Origin: Chloroflexota bacterium
GTDB taxonomy: Bacteria; Chloroflexota; Anaerolineae; J036; Brachytrichaceae
Assembly (NCBI GenBank): GCA_021788625.1
Contig: JAJYKL010000003.1
Coordinates: 1 to 64,000, forward strand
Direction of reading: 5' to 3'
DNA: 64,000 nucleotides
The translations under genes and the position numbers were made by a program. Position 1 is the first letter of the stretch. Every line of letters begins with the position of its first letter. The notes under the pieces were generated by a model. It made no database searches. It was not told the DNA's origin and saw nothing but the letters and a program-made list of their open reading frames with translations. Below are positions 1 to 8,328 of the stretch, piece by piece.

Positions 1-393
1 GTCGCCCAACCAGTGTGAGTAAATATGCCCTTCCAGGTGGTTCACGCCCACCAGGGGCAGGTCGCGCGCCAGGCAAATCCCTTTAGCTGCATTCACCCCC
101 ACCACCAGTGATCCGGGCAGTCCCGGCCCCTTTGTTACGGCTACTGCGTCAAGGGTGTCCCATGTTACGTTGGCGTCAGCTATTGCCCGCTGTATGACTG
201 GCGCGATTGCCTCGATGTGCGCACGGGAGGCCATTTCTGGGAACACTCCACCATATTGCTGGTGCAGCTCGATTTGCGATGCAATGACATTCGAGCGTAT
301 GACGTGCCCGTCATCGATCACAGCGGCAGCAGTTTCATCACACGAACTTTCTATAGCCAGAATACGTACCGGGCGGGTCTCACGGATTGACAT
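1..393 (-). CDS. tsaD: tRNA N6-adenosine threonylcarbamoyltransferase TsaD, N-terminal part (runs off window)
   Basis: TsaD transfers the threonylcarbamoyl group to A37 of ANN-decoding tRNAs with TsaB/TsaE in the cytoplasm. The visible 131 codons read [25 protein letters not shown], then a [11 protein letters not shown] stretch, KGPGLPGSL and a [10 protein letters not shown] motif, the last carrying the first metal-binding histidines of the family. The ESSCDET and GGVFPE blocks are diagnostic of the ASKHA-fold TsaD/Kae1 family. I place the ATG at 393; a few extra residues precede the usual [11 protein letters not shown] start. The C-terminal two thirds lie outside the window. The tRNA-Val gene lies 26 bp upstream on the same strand. 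Family assignment is secure. Confidence 0.93.
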   Translation of the reverse strand, partial: MSIRETRPVRILAIESSCDETAAAVIDDGHVIRSNVIASQIELHQQYGGVFPEMASRAHIEAIAPVIQRAIADANVTWDTLDAVAVTKGPGLPGSLVVGVNAAKGICLARDLPLVGVNHLEGHIYSHWLGD

Positions 394-419
394 GCTGCGG
401 GTATTATAGTGAAGCGGAA

Positions 420-493
420 TGGGCCCGACAGGATTTGAACCTGTGACCTCTGCTATGTCAAAGCAGTGCTCTAACCAACTGAGCTACGTGCCC
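420..493 (-). tRNA. tRNA-Val (GAC)
   Basis: The reverse strand folds into a cloverleaf: acceptor GGGCACG/CGGGCCC with one A-G mismatch, D-arm GCTC/GAGC, anticodon stem CTGCT/AGCAG around loop TTGACAT (anticodon GAC), T-arm ACAGG/CCTGT with TTCAAAT loop. The discriminator is A at 420. No CCA is encoded. The gene overlaps the decayed 3' end of the response-regulator remnant read from 788. Confidence 0.95.
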
Positions 494-788
494 ACATATC
501 TGTGCGAAAAATTATAGCAGATGCCATCACTGCGATGATGGGTGGCGAACCCCCACAGGCGGCATGCGTCTCGCGCCAGATGGCTCCGATGGCGGTGATA
601 CCGTCCATGACCGGCATCAACAGATCCATGAGCACCACGTCGGGCTTCAGCTCGCGCACCTTACCCAGAGCTTCTGCTCCGTTCTGCGCCTCTCCGATTA
701 CCTGCAGGTCCGGGTCCCGTCCGAGGAACATTCGTATATCCTGGCGCACCACGCTATGATCGTCAACGATGAGAATACGCATTGGCAT
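471..788 (-). pseudogene. Truncated NarL-type response regulator remnant (receiver domain only)
   Basis: Residues 1 to about 72 are a good CheY-like receiver: MPMRILIVDDHSVV with the acidic pair, then KPDVVLMDLLMPVMDG with the phosphoacceptor Asp at about residue 53. After GAIWRETHAAC the similarity stops: the conserved T/S and K of the receiver and the whole LuxR-type HTH are missing, and the frame runs into the tRNA-Val gene. The DDHSVVR opening is typical of NarL/LiaR regulators. I read it as a remnant cut by a deletion beside the tRNA; expression of a short receiver cannot be excluded. No sensor kinase lies nearby. Confidence 0.75.
511..519 (-). promoter_or_regulatory. Extended -10 promoter of tRNA-Val
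   Basis: The minus strand reads TGCTATAAT, a perfect -10 hexamer with the TGn extension, ending 17 nt before the first base of the tRNA. No convincing -35 hexamer is visible, as often holds for extended -10 promoters. It lies inside the degenerate 3' part of the response-regulator remnant. Confidence 0.6.
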
Positions 789-924
789 ACTACCCCCGCT
801 TCATGGCAGCTAATGAAAGGGCCTGATTTGTAACGCAAACCGCCGGACAGTGATGTATAGCAGGTCATGCATCATCATGCGGAGCGCCTGAATACAAGGC
901 CTTTGGTTTGGGCGTTAAGAAAAA

Positions 925-1569
925 TTATTGCCAGTTAAGAGCCGATTTTGAGATGAGCACCGCACGTGCTGGAGCGCCATCCGCATCGCTGATCTTGAGC
1001 GGGAGGACGGCGAGCTGGTAAAGGCCATCGGGTACATCGCACAGGATCAGGTTCTCGACAATGAGCAGACCAGCCGCACCGAAAGCTTTATGTGCCGGCA
1101 GTTCGGTACTATCGACAGGATCGACCGAGGGTGCATCGGTGCCGATGAGATGTACGCCGCTCGCTCTCAGCCATTCGGCTGCCTGCGGGGTGAAAGTGGA
1201 GAAGGCAGGATCGAAGACTCGTGTGGCGGCTTCGCTCGCGCGGGTATGTATAAGCACTGCCATCCCCTTCAGGTCTATGGCTAGCGCATCGCTCAGTACT
1301 TCTGGTGTGATAGTCATGACACCTGGCAAACTCACCACATACGCAGGACTGATTAGCGTGCACAGGTCCAGTGCGTCCGCACCTGGCGCACCCTCGGCGT
1401 AATGCCGGGGTGCGTCGACATGCGTGCCGGCATGCACGCTCATGCTGATGGCACTAACATTGCACGCATCGCCCTTCGCGATTTGCATGACCGGGGTGAT
1501 CACTACAGGCGGATCGCCGGGGAAGGCTGGAGTCGCTGGCGCCAGCATGCGGGTGATGTCGAAGATCAT
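925..1569 (-). CDS. Cyclase family protein / kynurenine formamidase-like hydrolase
   Basis: A 214-residue protein of the KynB-type metal-dependent cyclase/arylformamidase family, which hydrolyses N-formylkynurenine or related amides and esters. The start MIFDITRMLAPATPAFPGDPP matches the family N-terminus. The signature HAGTHVDAPRHY near residues 46-57 carries the metal-binding His and Asp residues, and GTDAPSVDP near residue 145 matches the second family block. Length is normal for KynB (about 210). It begins 1 bp after the stop of the binding-protein gene on the same strand, so the two are probably cotranscribed. Other kynurenine-pathway genes are absent here, so the true substrate is open. 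Confidence 0.85.
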   Translation of the reverse strand: MIFDITRMLAPATPAFPGDPPVVITPVMQIAKGDACNVSAISMSVHAGTHVDAPRHYAEGAPGADALDLCTLISPAYVVSLPGVMTITPEVLSDALAIDLKGMAVLIHTRASEAATRVFDPAFSTFTPQAAEWLRASGVHLIGTDAPSVDPVDSTELPAHKAFGAAGLLIVENLILCDVPDGLYQLAVLPLKISDADGAPARAVLISKSALNWQ

Positions 1570-1570
1570 G

Positions 1571-2911
1571 TTATTGACTGGAGTCCAGGCAAGTCTGAAT
1601 CTTTAAATCCGCCTGTGTGAACGTGTCCACCACATCAGCGCCGCCAATCGCCTGTTGCACGGCATTTTCGATCACGGACTGGACCATGCCAGAGTAGAGA
1701 TTCCCGCAACGGGTGGGATAGGCTGGGGGGTAGATGAGCATATCAGAACTCTGATAGAACACCTGCATGTTCGCCGGTGGTCCACCGCCCATAATCGCGG
1801 GATTATTAAGCACCGACTTAAGTACAGGCAATCCCGCATGATTGCGCGCGATGGTGCTCTGCACGCTGGGATCCACCAGCATTTTTACGAAATCCCAGGC
1901 CAGATCGCGGTGCTGCGTGTCTTTGCCAATGCCGTACCCGTAGGTCAGGGTCCCGGTGTAGCGGCCGTCTGGATGCGCCGGCATGCGTTGCACATCCCAC
2001 ACAAACTGTTTGCCGATGCGCTGTTGCATGTAGCCGATCCCACTGGCTACTGAAAATGAAACAGCGCACTTCCCGTCGACGAAGCAGGTGCTACGCCCGA
2101 CATCCTGCCCAAGCGGTTCTGCAATCTGCTGGTCTGTCCATAGATTCACGTAAGCCTGAATGCCGGCCAGCGATTTGTTGGAGCTCAAAGTGGATCTCAA
2201 CCCATCAGACGTCAGTACATCCCCGCCGTAACCTTTGATCCAGGGCACCAGATATCCCCACCAGCCCGCGTCAAGCGTACCGAAAAATGAGTAGTCGATG
2301 CACTTGACATCGGGATGGGCATTCTGGATCGATTGGCACGCAGCGATCAGATCATCCCAGGTCCAATTCGCGCCAGGAAGCGGCACACCCGAGTCTTTGA
2401 ACAGATTCACGTTATAGAACATCTCGACGTTATCCATCACAACGGGAATCATGTACAGCCCAGGTTGGTTGGCTACATTCCCTTGTGCCAGTGCACTCGG
2501 GTTTATGTTATCGAGTTTAAAGTTTGGATCCAGGTTGGCAATCTCACGCAGATCGAGCAACAGTCCAGCATCGGCTAGCGAAGGCGTCAGGGCGTCGATC
2601 GTCCAAATAATATCTGGCAGGCTTTGGGTGGCCGTCATGGCGGCGAGTTGTGTAGCCGGGTCATCGGTTGCCTGTTCGATATGCACCGTCACCTCGGGGT
2701 GTTTCACTTTGTACGCTTTGGTGACGATATTCAGTACCTGATTGATTAGCGGCTGGCGAAAGGTGTATACACGCAGGGTAACAGGCGCGATGTCGGTGGA
2801 GGTGGCAAGCGGTGTCAGTGGAATAAGCGTGCACGCGCTGAGACTGATGACCAGACAGAGTGGCAGAACGAAGTGCCACCTTGTGATGCGACACGATTGT
2901 GCCTTGACCAT
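1571..2911 (-). CDS. Extracellular solute-binding lipoprotein, family 1 (sugar-type ABC)
   Basis: A 446-residue periplasmic-type binding protein. I start at the ATG at 2911 because it gives a clean signal peptide (RITRWHF then a hydrophobic run) ending in the lipobox LSAC with Cys27; the longer reading adds 43 residues unlike a signal. The mature part has the family-1 pattern: VTLRVYTF, a KHPEVTVHIEQ segment, a DIIWTID segment, and AWDFVKMLVDP near the C-terminus. The family binds sugars or oligosaccharides for ABC import. No permease or ATPase gene is adjacent, so it is an orphan binding protein here. It is probably cotranscribed with the cyclase gene 1 bp downstream. Confidence 0.85.
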   Translation of the reverse strand: MVKAQSCRITRWHFVLPLCLVISLSACTLIPLTPLATSTDIAPVTLRVYTFRQPLINQVLNIVTKAYKVKHPEVTVHIEQATDDPATQLAAMTATQSLPDIIWTIDALTPSLADAGLLLDLREIANLDPNFKLDNINPSALAQGNVANQPGLYMIPVVMDNVEMFYNVNLFKDSGVPLPGANWTWDDLIAACQSIQNAHPDVKCIDYSFFGTLDAGWWGYLVPWIKGYGGDVLTSDGLRSTLSSNKSLAGIQAYVNLWTDQQIAEPLGQDVGRSTCFVDGKCAVSFSVASGIGYMQQRIGKQFVWDVQRMPAHPDGRYTGTLTYGYGIGKDTQHRDLAWDFVKMLVDPSVQSTIARNHAGLPVLKSVLNNPAIMGGGPPANMQVFYQSSDMLIYPPAYPTRCGNLYSGMVQSVIENAVQQAIGGADVVDTFTQADLKIQTCLDSSQ

Positions 2912-3265
2912 GCTATATGGTATAGCACATGTGAAACCACAAGGAAAGCACCTGGTGCAATTTGTTTTGTGCGCACCCTGCCACGGATGTGACTCGTTCA
3001 GCTTAACGCATCGTTCCACCTTCTTTCGTTGGTGATCCAATCTCCTCGTCGCTTATTCGAAAGAACAGTGGGGCGAATGCTGAGTGGGAAAACTCAACGC
3101 TCGATCTGGCCTGTAACGCACAGTTCTAAATTCGAGCCAGTGCGACTATCGATGGTGAGGAACACTGGCCAATCTGGGCGCATTTAAACAGCTCTTAAAC
3201 TGTTCTTTACATTGGCTTAAATGCCCACAGCTAACCTCCTCTACATTAAGGAGATTAGGTAATTT
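2912..3265. other. Divergent intergenic region before pstS
   Basis: A 354-bp region separating two divergent genes. The pstS-proximal end holds the four-repeat Pho box listed separately, a possible -10 TACATT at 3242-3247 and the RBS AGGAG at 3250-3254. Nothing else is recognised in the remaining 250 bp. Confidence 0.6.
3183..3222 (+). promoter_or_regulatory. Candidate Pho box: four 11-bp direct repeats before pstS
   Basis: Four heptamers sit exactly 11 bp apart: TTTAAAC (3183), CTTAAAC (3194), CTTTACA (3205) and CTTAAAT (3216). Tandem 11-bp half-sites are the binding geometry of PhoB/PhoP-type OmpR regulators. A -10-like TACATT lies 19 bp downstream of the last repeat, so the box would replace the -35 element. 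The OmpR-type regulator at 8329 is the obvious candidate binder (inference). Confidence 0.75.
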
Positions 3266-4399
3266 ATGAAAGCGAATCGAGTAACGGTTTATATCTCGGT
3301 TATGTTGGCGACAGGTCTTACACTTGCCGCATGCGGAGGAGGAAATCCGGTAAGCCTGGCTTCATCTGGCAATACGACTAATCCAAACCAGGATTCCGGG
3401 TCGAGCGCAGTACAGTTGAATGCTTCGGGATCGACGTTCATCCAGCCTGCACTTGAAGACTGGGCTTACACCTACAGCCAGGCTCATCCGTCCGTGACGA
3501 TCAACTACAGTGGCGTCGGATCCGGGCAGGGCATCAAAGATATCGAGGCGGGCAACGTGGACTTCGCCGGCTCAGACGCGCTACTGCAACCTTCAGACTA
3601 CCAGGCCCATCCGGATTTGCAGATGCTGCCGATGCTGGCTGGTGCCGTCGTGCTTGCCTATAATGTTAAGGGGGTCAATACGCCGATCACGTTGAACGCG
3701 AACGTGGTGGCAGGCATTTACATGGGCAAGATCACGAACTGGAACGACCCGGCCATCGCCGCGTTGAACCCCGGGATCAAGTTCCCCGACACGCCGATTA
3801 ATGTGGTACACCGCTCAGACGGCTCGGGCACAACGAACATTTTCACGCTCTATCTTTCAGCTGTAAGCTCGGAGTGGAAGAACGGCCCCGGCGCAGGCAT
3901 GACGGTGCAATGGCCGGCGGATAAGCTGGGGCGCGGCCAGGGCGGTAAGGGCAACCCGGGCGTAAGCGCTGCGATCCAGAACACAAACGGCGCCATTGGA
4001 TATGTGGAACTGGCCTACGCCATGGAAAACAAGATCTTGTTTGCCAATATGATCAACGCCGCGGGCAAGACGGTCAGCGCGACCATCCCCAGCACCGTGT
4101 CGGCGATCGGCAGCGCGCAACTCAGTGACCGTTTGACGGCGACGTTCGTCAACGCGTCAGATCCCGCTGCCTGGCCAATCGCCGGCTTCACCTATCTGAT
4201 CGTGAACAAGAGCTATACAAACTGCGCCAAGGCGGACGCGCTCGCGAGTTTCGTAAACTGGGACCTGACCAATAGCGAAGCCATAACCCACGCGAACACG
4301 CTCTTCTACGCCACGCTGCCAGATGCGGCACGTAGCAAGGTGCTTGACGCCGTCAAGGCGATTACTTGTAATGGCAAACCCGTAACAATCAACCCATAG
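3266..4399 (+). CDS. pstS: Phosphate ABC transporter substrate-binding lipoprotein PstS
   Basis: Extracytoplasmic phosphate receptor of the Pst ABC importer, 377 residues. The signal peptide ends in the lipobox LAAC with Cys23, followed by a Gly/Ser/Asn-rich linker. Family motifs: LNASGSTFIQPAL at the start of the mature domain, YSGVGSGQGIKDI, VHRSDGSGTTNIF (phosphate-contacting Ser/Arg/Asp loop) and GAIGYVELAYA. It is the first gene of pstS-pstC-pstA-pstB-phoU and follows the Pho box. A strong hairpin separates it from pstC, which would give more pstS than permease transcript. RBS AGGAG lies about 11 nt from the ATG. Confidence 0.96.
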   Translation: MKANRVTVYISVMLATGLTLAACGGGNPVSLASSGNTTNPNQDSGSSAVQLNASGSTFIQPALEDWAYTYSQAHPSVTINYSGVGSGQGIKDIEAGNVDFAGSDALLQPSDYQAHPDLQMLPMLAGAVVLAYNVKGVNTPITLNANVVAGIYMGKITNWNDPAIAALNPGIKFPDTPINVVHRSDGSGTTNIFTLYLSAVSSEWKNGPGAGMTVQWPADKLGRGQGGKGNPGVSAAIQNTNGAIGYVELAYAMENKILFANMINAAGKTVSATIPSTVSAIGSAQLSDRLTATFVNASDPAAWPIAGFTYLIVNKSYTNCAKADALASFVNWDLTNSEAITHANTLFYATLPDAARSKVLDAVKAITCNGKPVTINP

Positions 4400-4470
4400 C
4401 GGTTTAGTTCCAGGCCGCGGAGCACACAGAGATGTGGCACGCCCCGCGAGCCCGTGGGGATGAGAGAGTG

Positions 4471-4501
4471 CCTCCCGTCAGCACGAAACGCTGGCGGGAG
4501 G
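4471..4501 (+). terminator. Hairpin between pstS and pstC (attenuator-like)
   Basis: CCTCCCGTCAGC and GCTGGCGGGAGG pair over 12 bp with one G-T wobble around a 7-nt loop, followed by TTATTGTTA. The weak T-tract suggests partial termination or an mRNA-stabilising 3' end, matching the common excess of binding protein over permease. Confidence 0.65.
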
Positions 4502-4535
4502 TTATTGTTATAGTTACCAGGAGGCAAATCGCCGT

Positions 4536-5528
4536 ATGGTCGTGACGAAGCCATTGAGTACCAAACTGCCGACACCGCTGGTTCGACGTATGTTCCAGCA
4601 CGGCGACGTGCCGTTCAAGATCATCATCGTACTGGCAACACTGTTCACCCTGGCGCTTGTGGTTGGCGTGGGTGTGATGTTGTGGCTCTTCACGAGTGTC
4701 ACGCGCATGGACCTGGGCTTCTCCTTCGTCACGTCGAAGACCTGGAACCCGACGGGCTCGCAGTTCGGCGCGCTGCCCTTTGTCGTGGGCACCTTGATCA
4801 CTTCCATCCTGGCGCTCATCATCTCGGTGCCGCTGGGTGTTGGGATCGCCATCTTCCTGGCCGAACTGTGCCCGGCGCGCTTGCGCGCGCCACTGGGTGT
4901 GATGGTGGAACTCCTGGCTGCCGTCCCCAGCGTTGTCTTTGGCTTGTGGGGCATCTTTGTTTTCGTCCCCACCGTGGTGAAGCCGCTTGGTAACTTCCTG
5001 AAGAATGCCTTCGGCACGTCCGGCGATGTGATAGACCTGCCGCTGTTTCACGGACCTTTCTACGGTTTCAGCTACCTGGCGGCCGGAGCCATCCTGGCGG
5101 TGATGGTGCTGCCCACCATTGCCGCCATTTCGCGAGATGTGCTGTTAGCCGTACCCGGCTCGCAGCGCGAAGGGGCATTCGGCATCGGCTGTACGCGCTG
5201 GGAGGCAATCTGGCAGGTTGTGCTGCCCTATGGGCTGTCCGGCATCCTGGGCGCCGTGATCCTGGGGCTGGGCCGCGCGCTGGGCGAGACGATGGCGGTG
5301 ACGATGGTAATCGGCAACGTAGCCCAGTTATCAGGTTCGCTGCTCAGCCCAGGGTATACCATGGCGAGCGTCATCGCTAACGAATGGGGCGAAAGCAGCA
5401 CGCCGGCATACGCCAGTGCCCTGTTGGAAATCGGCCTGCTGCTGTTTATCATGAGTGTGTTATTAAACCTGCTGGCGCGTCTGCTGGTATGGAGCGTGCA
5501 GCGCCGCAATCCGCAGCAGCATGCCTGA
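4536..5528 (+). CDS. pstC: Phosphate ABC transporter permease PstC
   Basis: Inner-membrane subunit of the Pst importer, 330 residues with about six transmembrane segments. The N-terminal helix FKIIIVLATLFTLALVV is typical of PstC, and the cytoplasmic EAA loop that docks PstB is at SQREGAFGIGCTRWEAIWQVVLP, followed by GRALGETMAVTMVIGN, the PstC signature. Length is slightly above the usual 300-320. An AGGAGG sits 11 nt before the chosen ATG. pstA follows after 46 bp. Confidence 0.95.
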   Translation: MVVTKPLSTKLPTPLVRRMFQHGDVPFKIIIVLATLFTLALVVGVGVMLWLFTSVTRMDLGFSFVTSKTWNPTGSQFGALPFVVGTLITSILALIISVPLGVGIAIFLAELCPARLRAPLGVMVELLAAVPSVVFGLWGIFVFVPTVVKPLGNFLKNAFGTSGDVIDLPLFHGPFYGFSYLAAGAILAVMVLPTIAAISRDVLLAVPGSQREGAFGIGCTRWEAIWQVVLPYGLSGILGAVILGLGRALGETMAVTMVIGNVAQLSGSLLSPGYTMASVIANEWGESSTPAYASALLEIGLLLFIMSVLLNLLARLLVWSVQRRNPQQHA

Positions 5529-5574
5529 CATGCGAAAAGACATTGCATAAACGAGGTGTCAAGGGGAACAAGCA

Positions 5575-6525
5575 ATGGCGCGTGGAACTATGACAGACCC
5601 ACCCAACCCGGCTGCCCGGACAACAGAGGCTGATGTAGCTGACACGCAGGCGATCAGGGCGCGCGCCCGCCAGCGGCGCGTGCAGGCTTCCATGGCGCGC
5701 GAGCGGGTGCGTCGCGTGACCAACGCAGTGATGTTGGGGTTAACCGGATTAGCGACGTTGCTGGCGCTGATCCCGCTGGTCTGGATCATCGTCGACGTTG
5801 TCCTGTTGGGGGCGCCATCCATCACGCCCGATTTCCTGACGCAGTCGTTCAAGCCTGCTTCGCTGGGTGGTGGCGGAGTACTGCACGCCATCGTAGGCTC
5901 GCTGATCCTGGTCGGCCTGGCCTCGGTAATGTCCATTCCCATTGGCATCCTGGCAGCCTTTTACGTGGTGCGAAACCCGAACACGACGCTTGGACTGGCC
6001 GTGCGTTTCGGAACCGACGTGCTCGCAGGCCTGCCCTCCATCGTGGTGGGTTTATTCGTCTATACTTTGCTGGTGGTCGGCCGCAGCTACTCCGCCCTGG
6101 CCGGCGCCGTGGCACTGGCGATCCTGATGCTGCCAATCGTGCTGCGCACGACAGAGGAAATGCTGAAGCTGGTGCCCGACTCGTTGCGTGAAGGGGCGCT
6201 CGGATTAGGCGCGCCGGAGTGGAAGACGGCGTTCAGCGTGCTGCTGCCGGCTGCACTCACGGGCGTGTTGACGGGACTCATGCTGGCGGTAGCACGTGTA
6301 TCGGGTGAAACGGCGCCGCTGCTGTTCACCGCTCTGGGCAGCAACGTGCTATCGAGCGCTCTGAACAGGCCAATAGCCTCGCTGCCGCTGACGCTATTTG
6401 TTTACGCGACACAGCCTGACCCGATCCGGCACGCGCAAGCGTGGGCTATCGCGCTGATCATCATGGTGATCGTGCTGGCGCTGAACATCGGCGCGCGGTT
6501 GATCGCCAGGCATCGGGCGATGTAA
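5575..6525 (+). CDS. pstA: Phosphate ABC transporter permease PstA
   Basis: Second membrane subunit of the Pst importer, 316 residues. A charged, Ala/Arg-rich cytoplasmic N-terminus of about 45 residues precedes the first membrane helix. PstA features: GGVLHAIVGSLILVGLASVMSIPIGILAA, LPSIVVGLF, the EAA-loop SLREGALGLGAPEWKTAFSV and RVSGETAPLLFTALG. The ATG at 5575 follows AAGGGGAACA; a second Met seven codons later is a possible start. It lies between pstC and pstB in the canonical order, and with them forms the transport complex. Confidence 0.94.
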   Translation: MARGTMTDPPNPAARTTEADVADTQAIRARARQRRVQASMARERVRRVTNAVMLGLTGLATLLALIPLVWIIVDVVLLGAPSITPDFLTQSFKPASLGGGGVLHAIVGSLILVGLASVMSIPIGILAAFYVVRNPNTTLGLAVRFGTDVLAGLPSIVVGLFVYTLLVVGRSYSALAGAVALAILMLPIVLRTTEEMLKLVPDSLREGALGLGAPEWKTAFSVLLPAALTGVLTGLMLAVARVSGETAPLLFTALGSNVLSSALNRPIASLPLTLFVYATQPDPIRHAQAWAIALIIMVIVLALNIGARLIARHRAM

Positions 6526-6670
6526 CAGCCGCAAGGCCTGGCGTACGGCGTGATTCTGGAACGATCTTGCGGTGGGATGCTTGATGCCTATCGCGTCATC
6601 CTCCGCACGGGTGGCAATCAGCCTGCATGGAGTGACTATCGTGCAACAAGGGAAGGGCGTTTTACCTGAC

Positions 6671-7516
6671 ATGAATACATCGCCCCTGGCAAGGGAGAAC
6701 GCGCAGTCGCACGCGCCGGCTACAGCGGGTGAAGCGGCTGCAGCCGTCATGCCGAAGATGCAGACGGAGAGTCTATCCATCTACTACGGCAATTTCCGCG
6801 CAGTAGCCGACGTAACCTTGCCCGTGCGTGACCGCAAGATCACGGCCATCATTGGTCCTTCAGGATGCGGAAAGAGCACGCTGATCCGCTCACTCAACCG
6901 TATGAACGACCTGATTGCGGGGGCGCATGCAGGGGGTAAAGTGATGCTGGACGGCGAGGATATTTACGCATCGGGCATCGATGTCGTGGACATCCGCCGC
7001 CGCGTGGGGATGGTCTTTCAACGGCCGAATCCGTTCCCCAAGTCTATCTACGATAACGTGGCGTTCGGGGTTCGCCTGTACGGACGCATCCCCAAGGCAG
7101 AGCTGGATGACATTGTAGAAACCAGCCTGCGGCGCTCGGCATTATGGGATGAAGTAAAAGACAAGCTGAAACAATCCGCCATGGCACTCTCGGGAGGGCA
7201 ACAGCAGCGCCTGTGCATTGCGCGCGCCATCGCGGTGGAGCCCGAAGTGATCTTGATGGACGAACCGTGTTCAGCGTTGGACCCGGTGGCGACGCTGAAG
7301 ATCGAAGAACTCATGCAGGAACTGAAACAGGATTATGCCATTGTGATTGTCACGCATAATATGCAACAGGCGGCGCGTGTTAGTGACACAACCGCTATGA
7401 TGATGATGCGTGCTGATCGCGCCGGCGAGATGATCGAATTTGATGAGACGCAGATCATCTTCACGAAACCACGTGACAAGCGTACCGAGGATTACGTGAG
7501 CGGGAGGTTTGGCTAA
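6671..7516 (+). CDS. pstB: Phosphate ABC transporter ATPase PstB
   Basis: Cytoplasmic ATPase driving phosphate import, 281 residues from the ATG at 6671, chosen because AAGGGAAGGG lies upstream; upstream in-frame ATGs would add an unconserved tail. Visible motifs: Walker [10 protein letters not shown] at residues 62-70, the PstB-typical SLNRMNDL, Q-loop [11 protein letters not shown], signature LSGGQQQR, Walker [14 protein letters not shown] and switch His in [13 protein letters not shown]. The C-terminus [17 protein letters not shown] is typical of PstB. Its TAA overlaps the phoU ATG by one base, indicating coupling. Confidence 0.97.
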   Translation: MNTSPLARENAQSHAPATAGEAAAAVMPKMQTESLSIYYGNFRAVADVTLPVRDRKITAIIGPSGCGKSTLIRSLNRMNDLIAGAHAGGKVMLDGEDIYASGIDVVDIRRRVGMVFQRPNPFPKSIYDNVAFGVRLYGRIPKAELDDIVETSLRRSALWDEVKDKLKQSAMALSGGQQQRLCIARAIAVEPEVILMDEPCSALDPVATLKIEELMQELKQDYAIVIVTHNMQQAARVSDTTAMMMMRADRAGEMIEFDETQIIFTKPRDKRTEDYVSGRFG

Positions 7517-8229
7517 TGTCAGCAGCCTCTACCATTCGAGCTGCACTGGATCGCGACCTGCATCAGATCCGCGACGATGTGCTGCGACTGGGCAGCCTGG
7601 TGAATGAGCAATTGCGGCTGTCTATAAAAGCTCTCCTGGATCGCGATCTGAGCCTGGCACATCAGGTGATCGCCACCGATGAACGTATCAACGAACTGCG
7701 TTACAAGATGGAGCAGGAGTGCCTGGCCACCATCGCCCGACAGCAACCCGCAGCCTCCGACCTGCGCTACATTATCACCGCGATGCACATGTCTGTGGAG
7801 CTGGAGCGCATGGGAGACCACGCCGTCGGCATTTCAGGCATTGTGATCCGTATGGGGGGCGAGCAACCGCTGAAGCCACTCCTCGACATCCCGCGTATGC
7901 AGACCCTCACCTGTGAGATGCTGGACCAGGCACTCGATGCGTTCGTGAAGATGGATCCAGCCCAGGCACGCTCCGTGGTGCTTCGCGACGACGAGGTGGA
8001 TGCGCTCTATAACCAGATCCTGCGTGAGTTGTTGACGTATATGGCACAGGATAAAAAGGTGATTGCGCGCGCCATGTATCTGTTGTGGATTGCGCATATT
8101 CTGGAGCGGACCGCCGACCGCGTCACGAATCTATGTGAGCGGGTGATCTTTGCCGCAACCGGTGAGTTGGGCGACTATAAGCCACCAAAACCCACTGACA
8201 TATCGAAAGGTAGTGACAACCCGATGTAA
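7516..8229 (+). CDS. phoU: Phosphate signalling protein PhoU
   Basis: PhoU links the Pst transporter to the Pho sensor kinase and represses the regulon under phosphate sufficiency. The 237 residues contain two three-helix PhoU repeats, each with the metal-binding ExxxD pattern: ELERMGDHAVGIS at about 95-107 and ILERTADRVTNLCE at about 195-208. Length is typical. The start overlaps the pstB stop by one base. A 99-bp gap separates it from the response-regulator gene downstream, so it may be the last gene of the operon or the regulator may be read through. Confidence 0.95.
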   Translation: MSAASTIRAALDRDLHQIRDDVLRLGSLVNEQLRLSIKALLDRDLSLAHQVIATDERINELRYKMEQECLATIARQQPAASDLRYIITAMHMSVELERMGDHAVGISGIVIRMGGEQPLKPLLDIPRMQTLTCEMLDQALDAFVKMDPAQARSVVLRDDEVDALYNQILRELLTYMAQDKKVIARAMYLLWIAHILERTADRVTNLCERVIFAATGELGDYKPPKPTDISKGSDNPM

Positions 8230-8328
8230 ACCGTTAGCCTCCATATATATGTCGGTTCATTCCAAAGGGCGAATGGCAGCCAGCCATCTCGCATCGGCAA
8301 TCGCCAACCTGACTTCCAAATCATAAAA

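Noticed and set aside
4404-5051. 215-codon minus-strand ORF opposite pstC
   Set aside because: Antisense shadow of pstC: highly charged, low-complexity reading with no RBS; pstC motifs on the + strand are certain.
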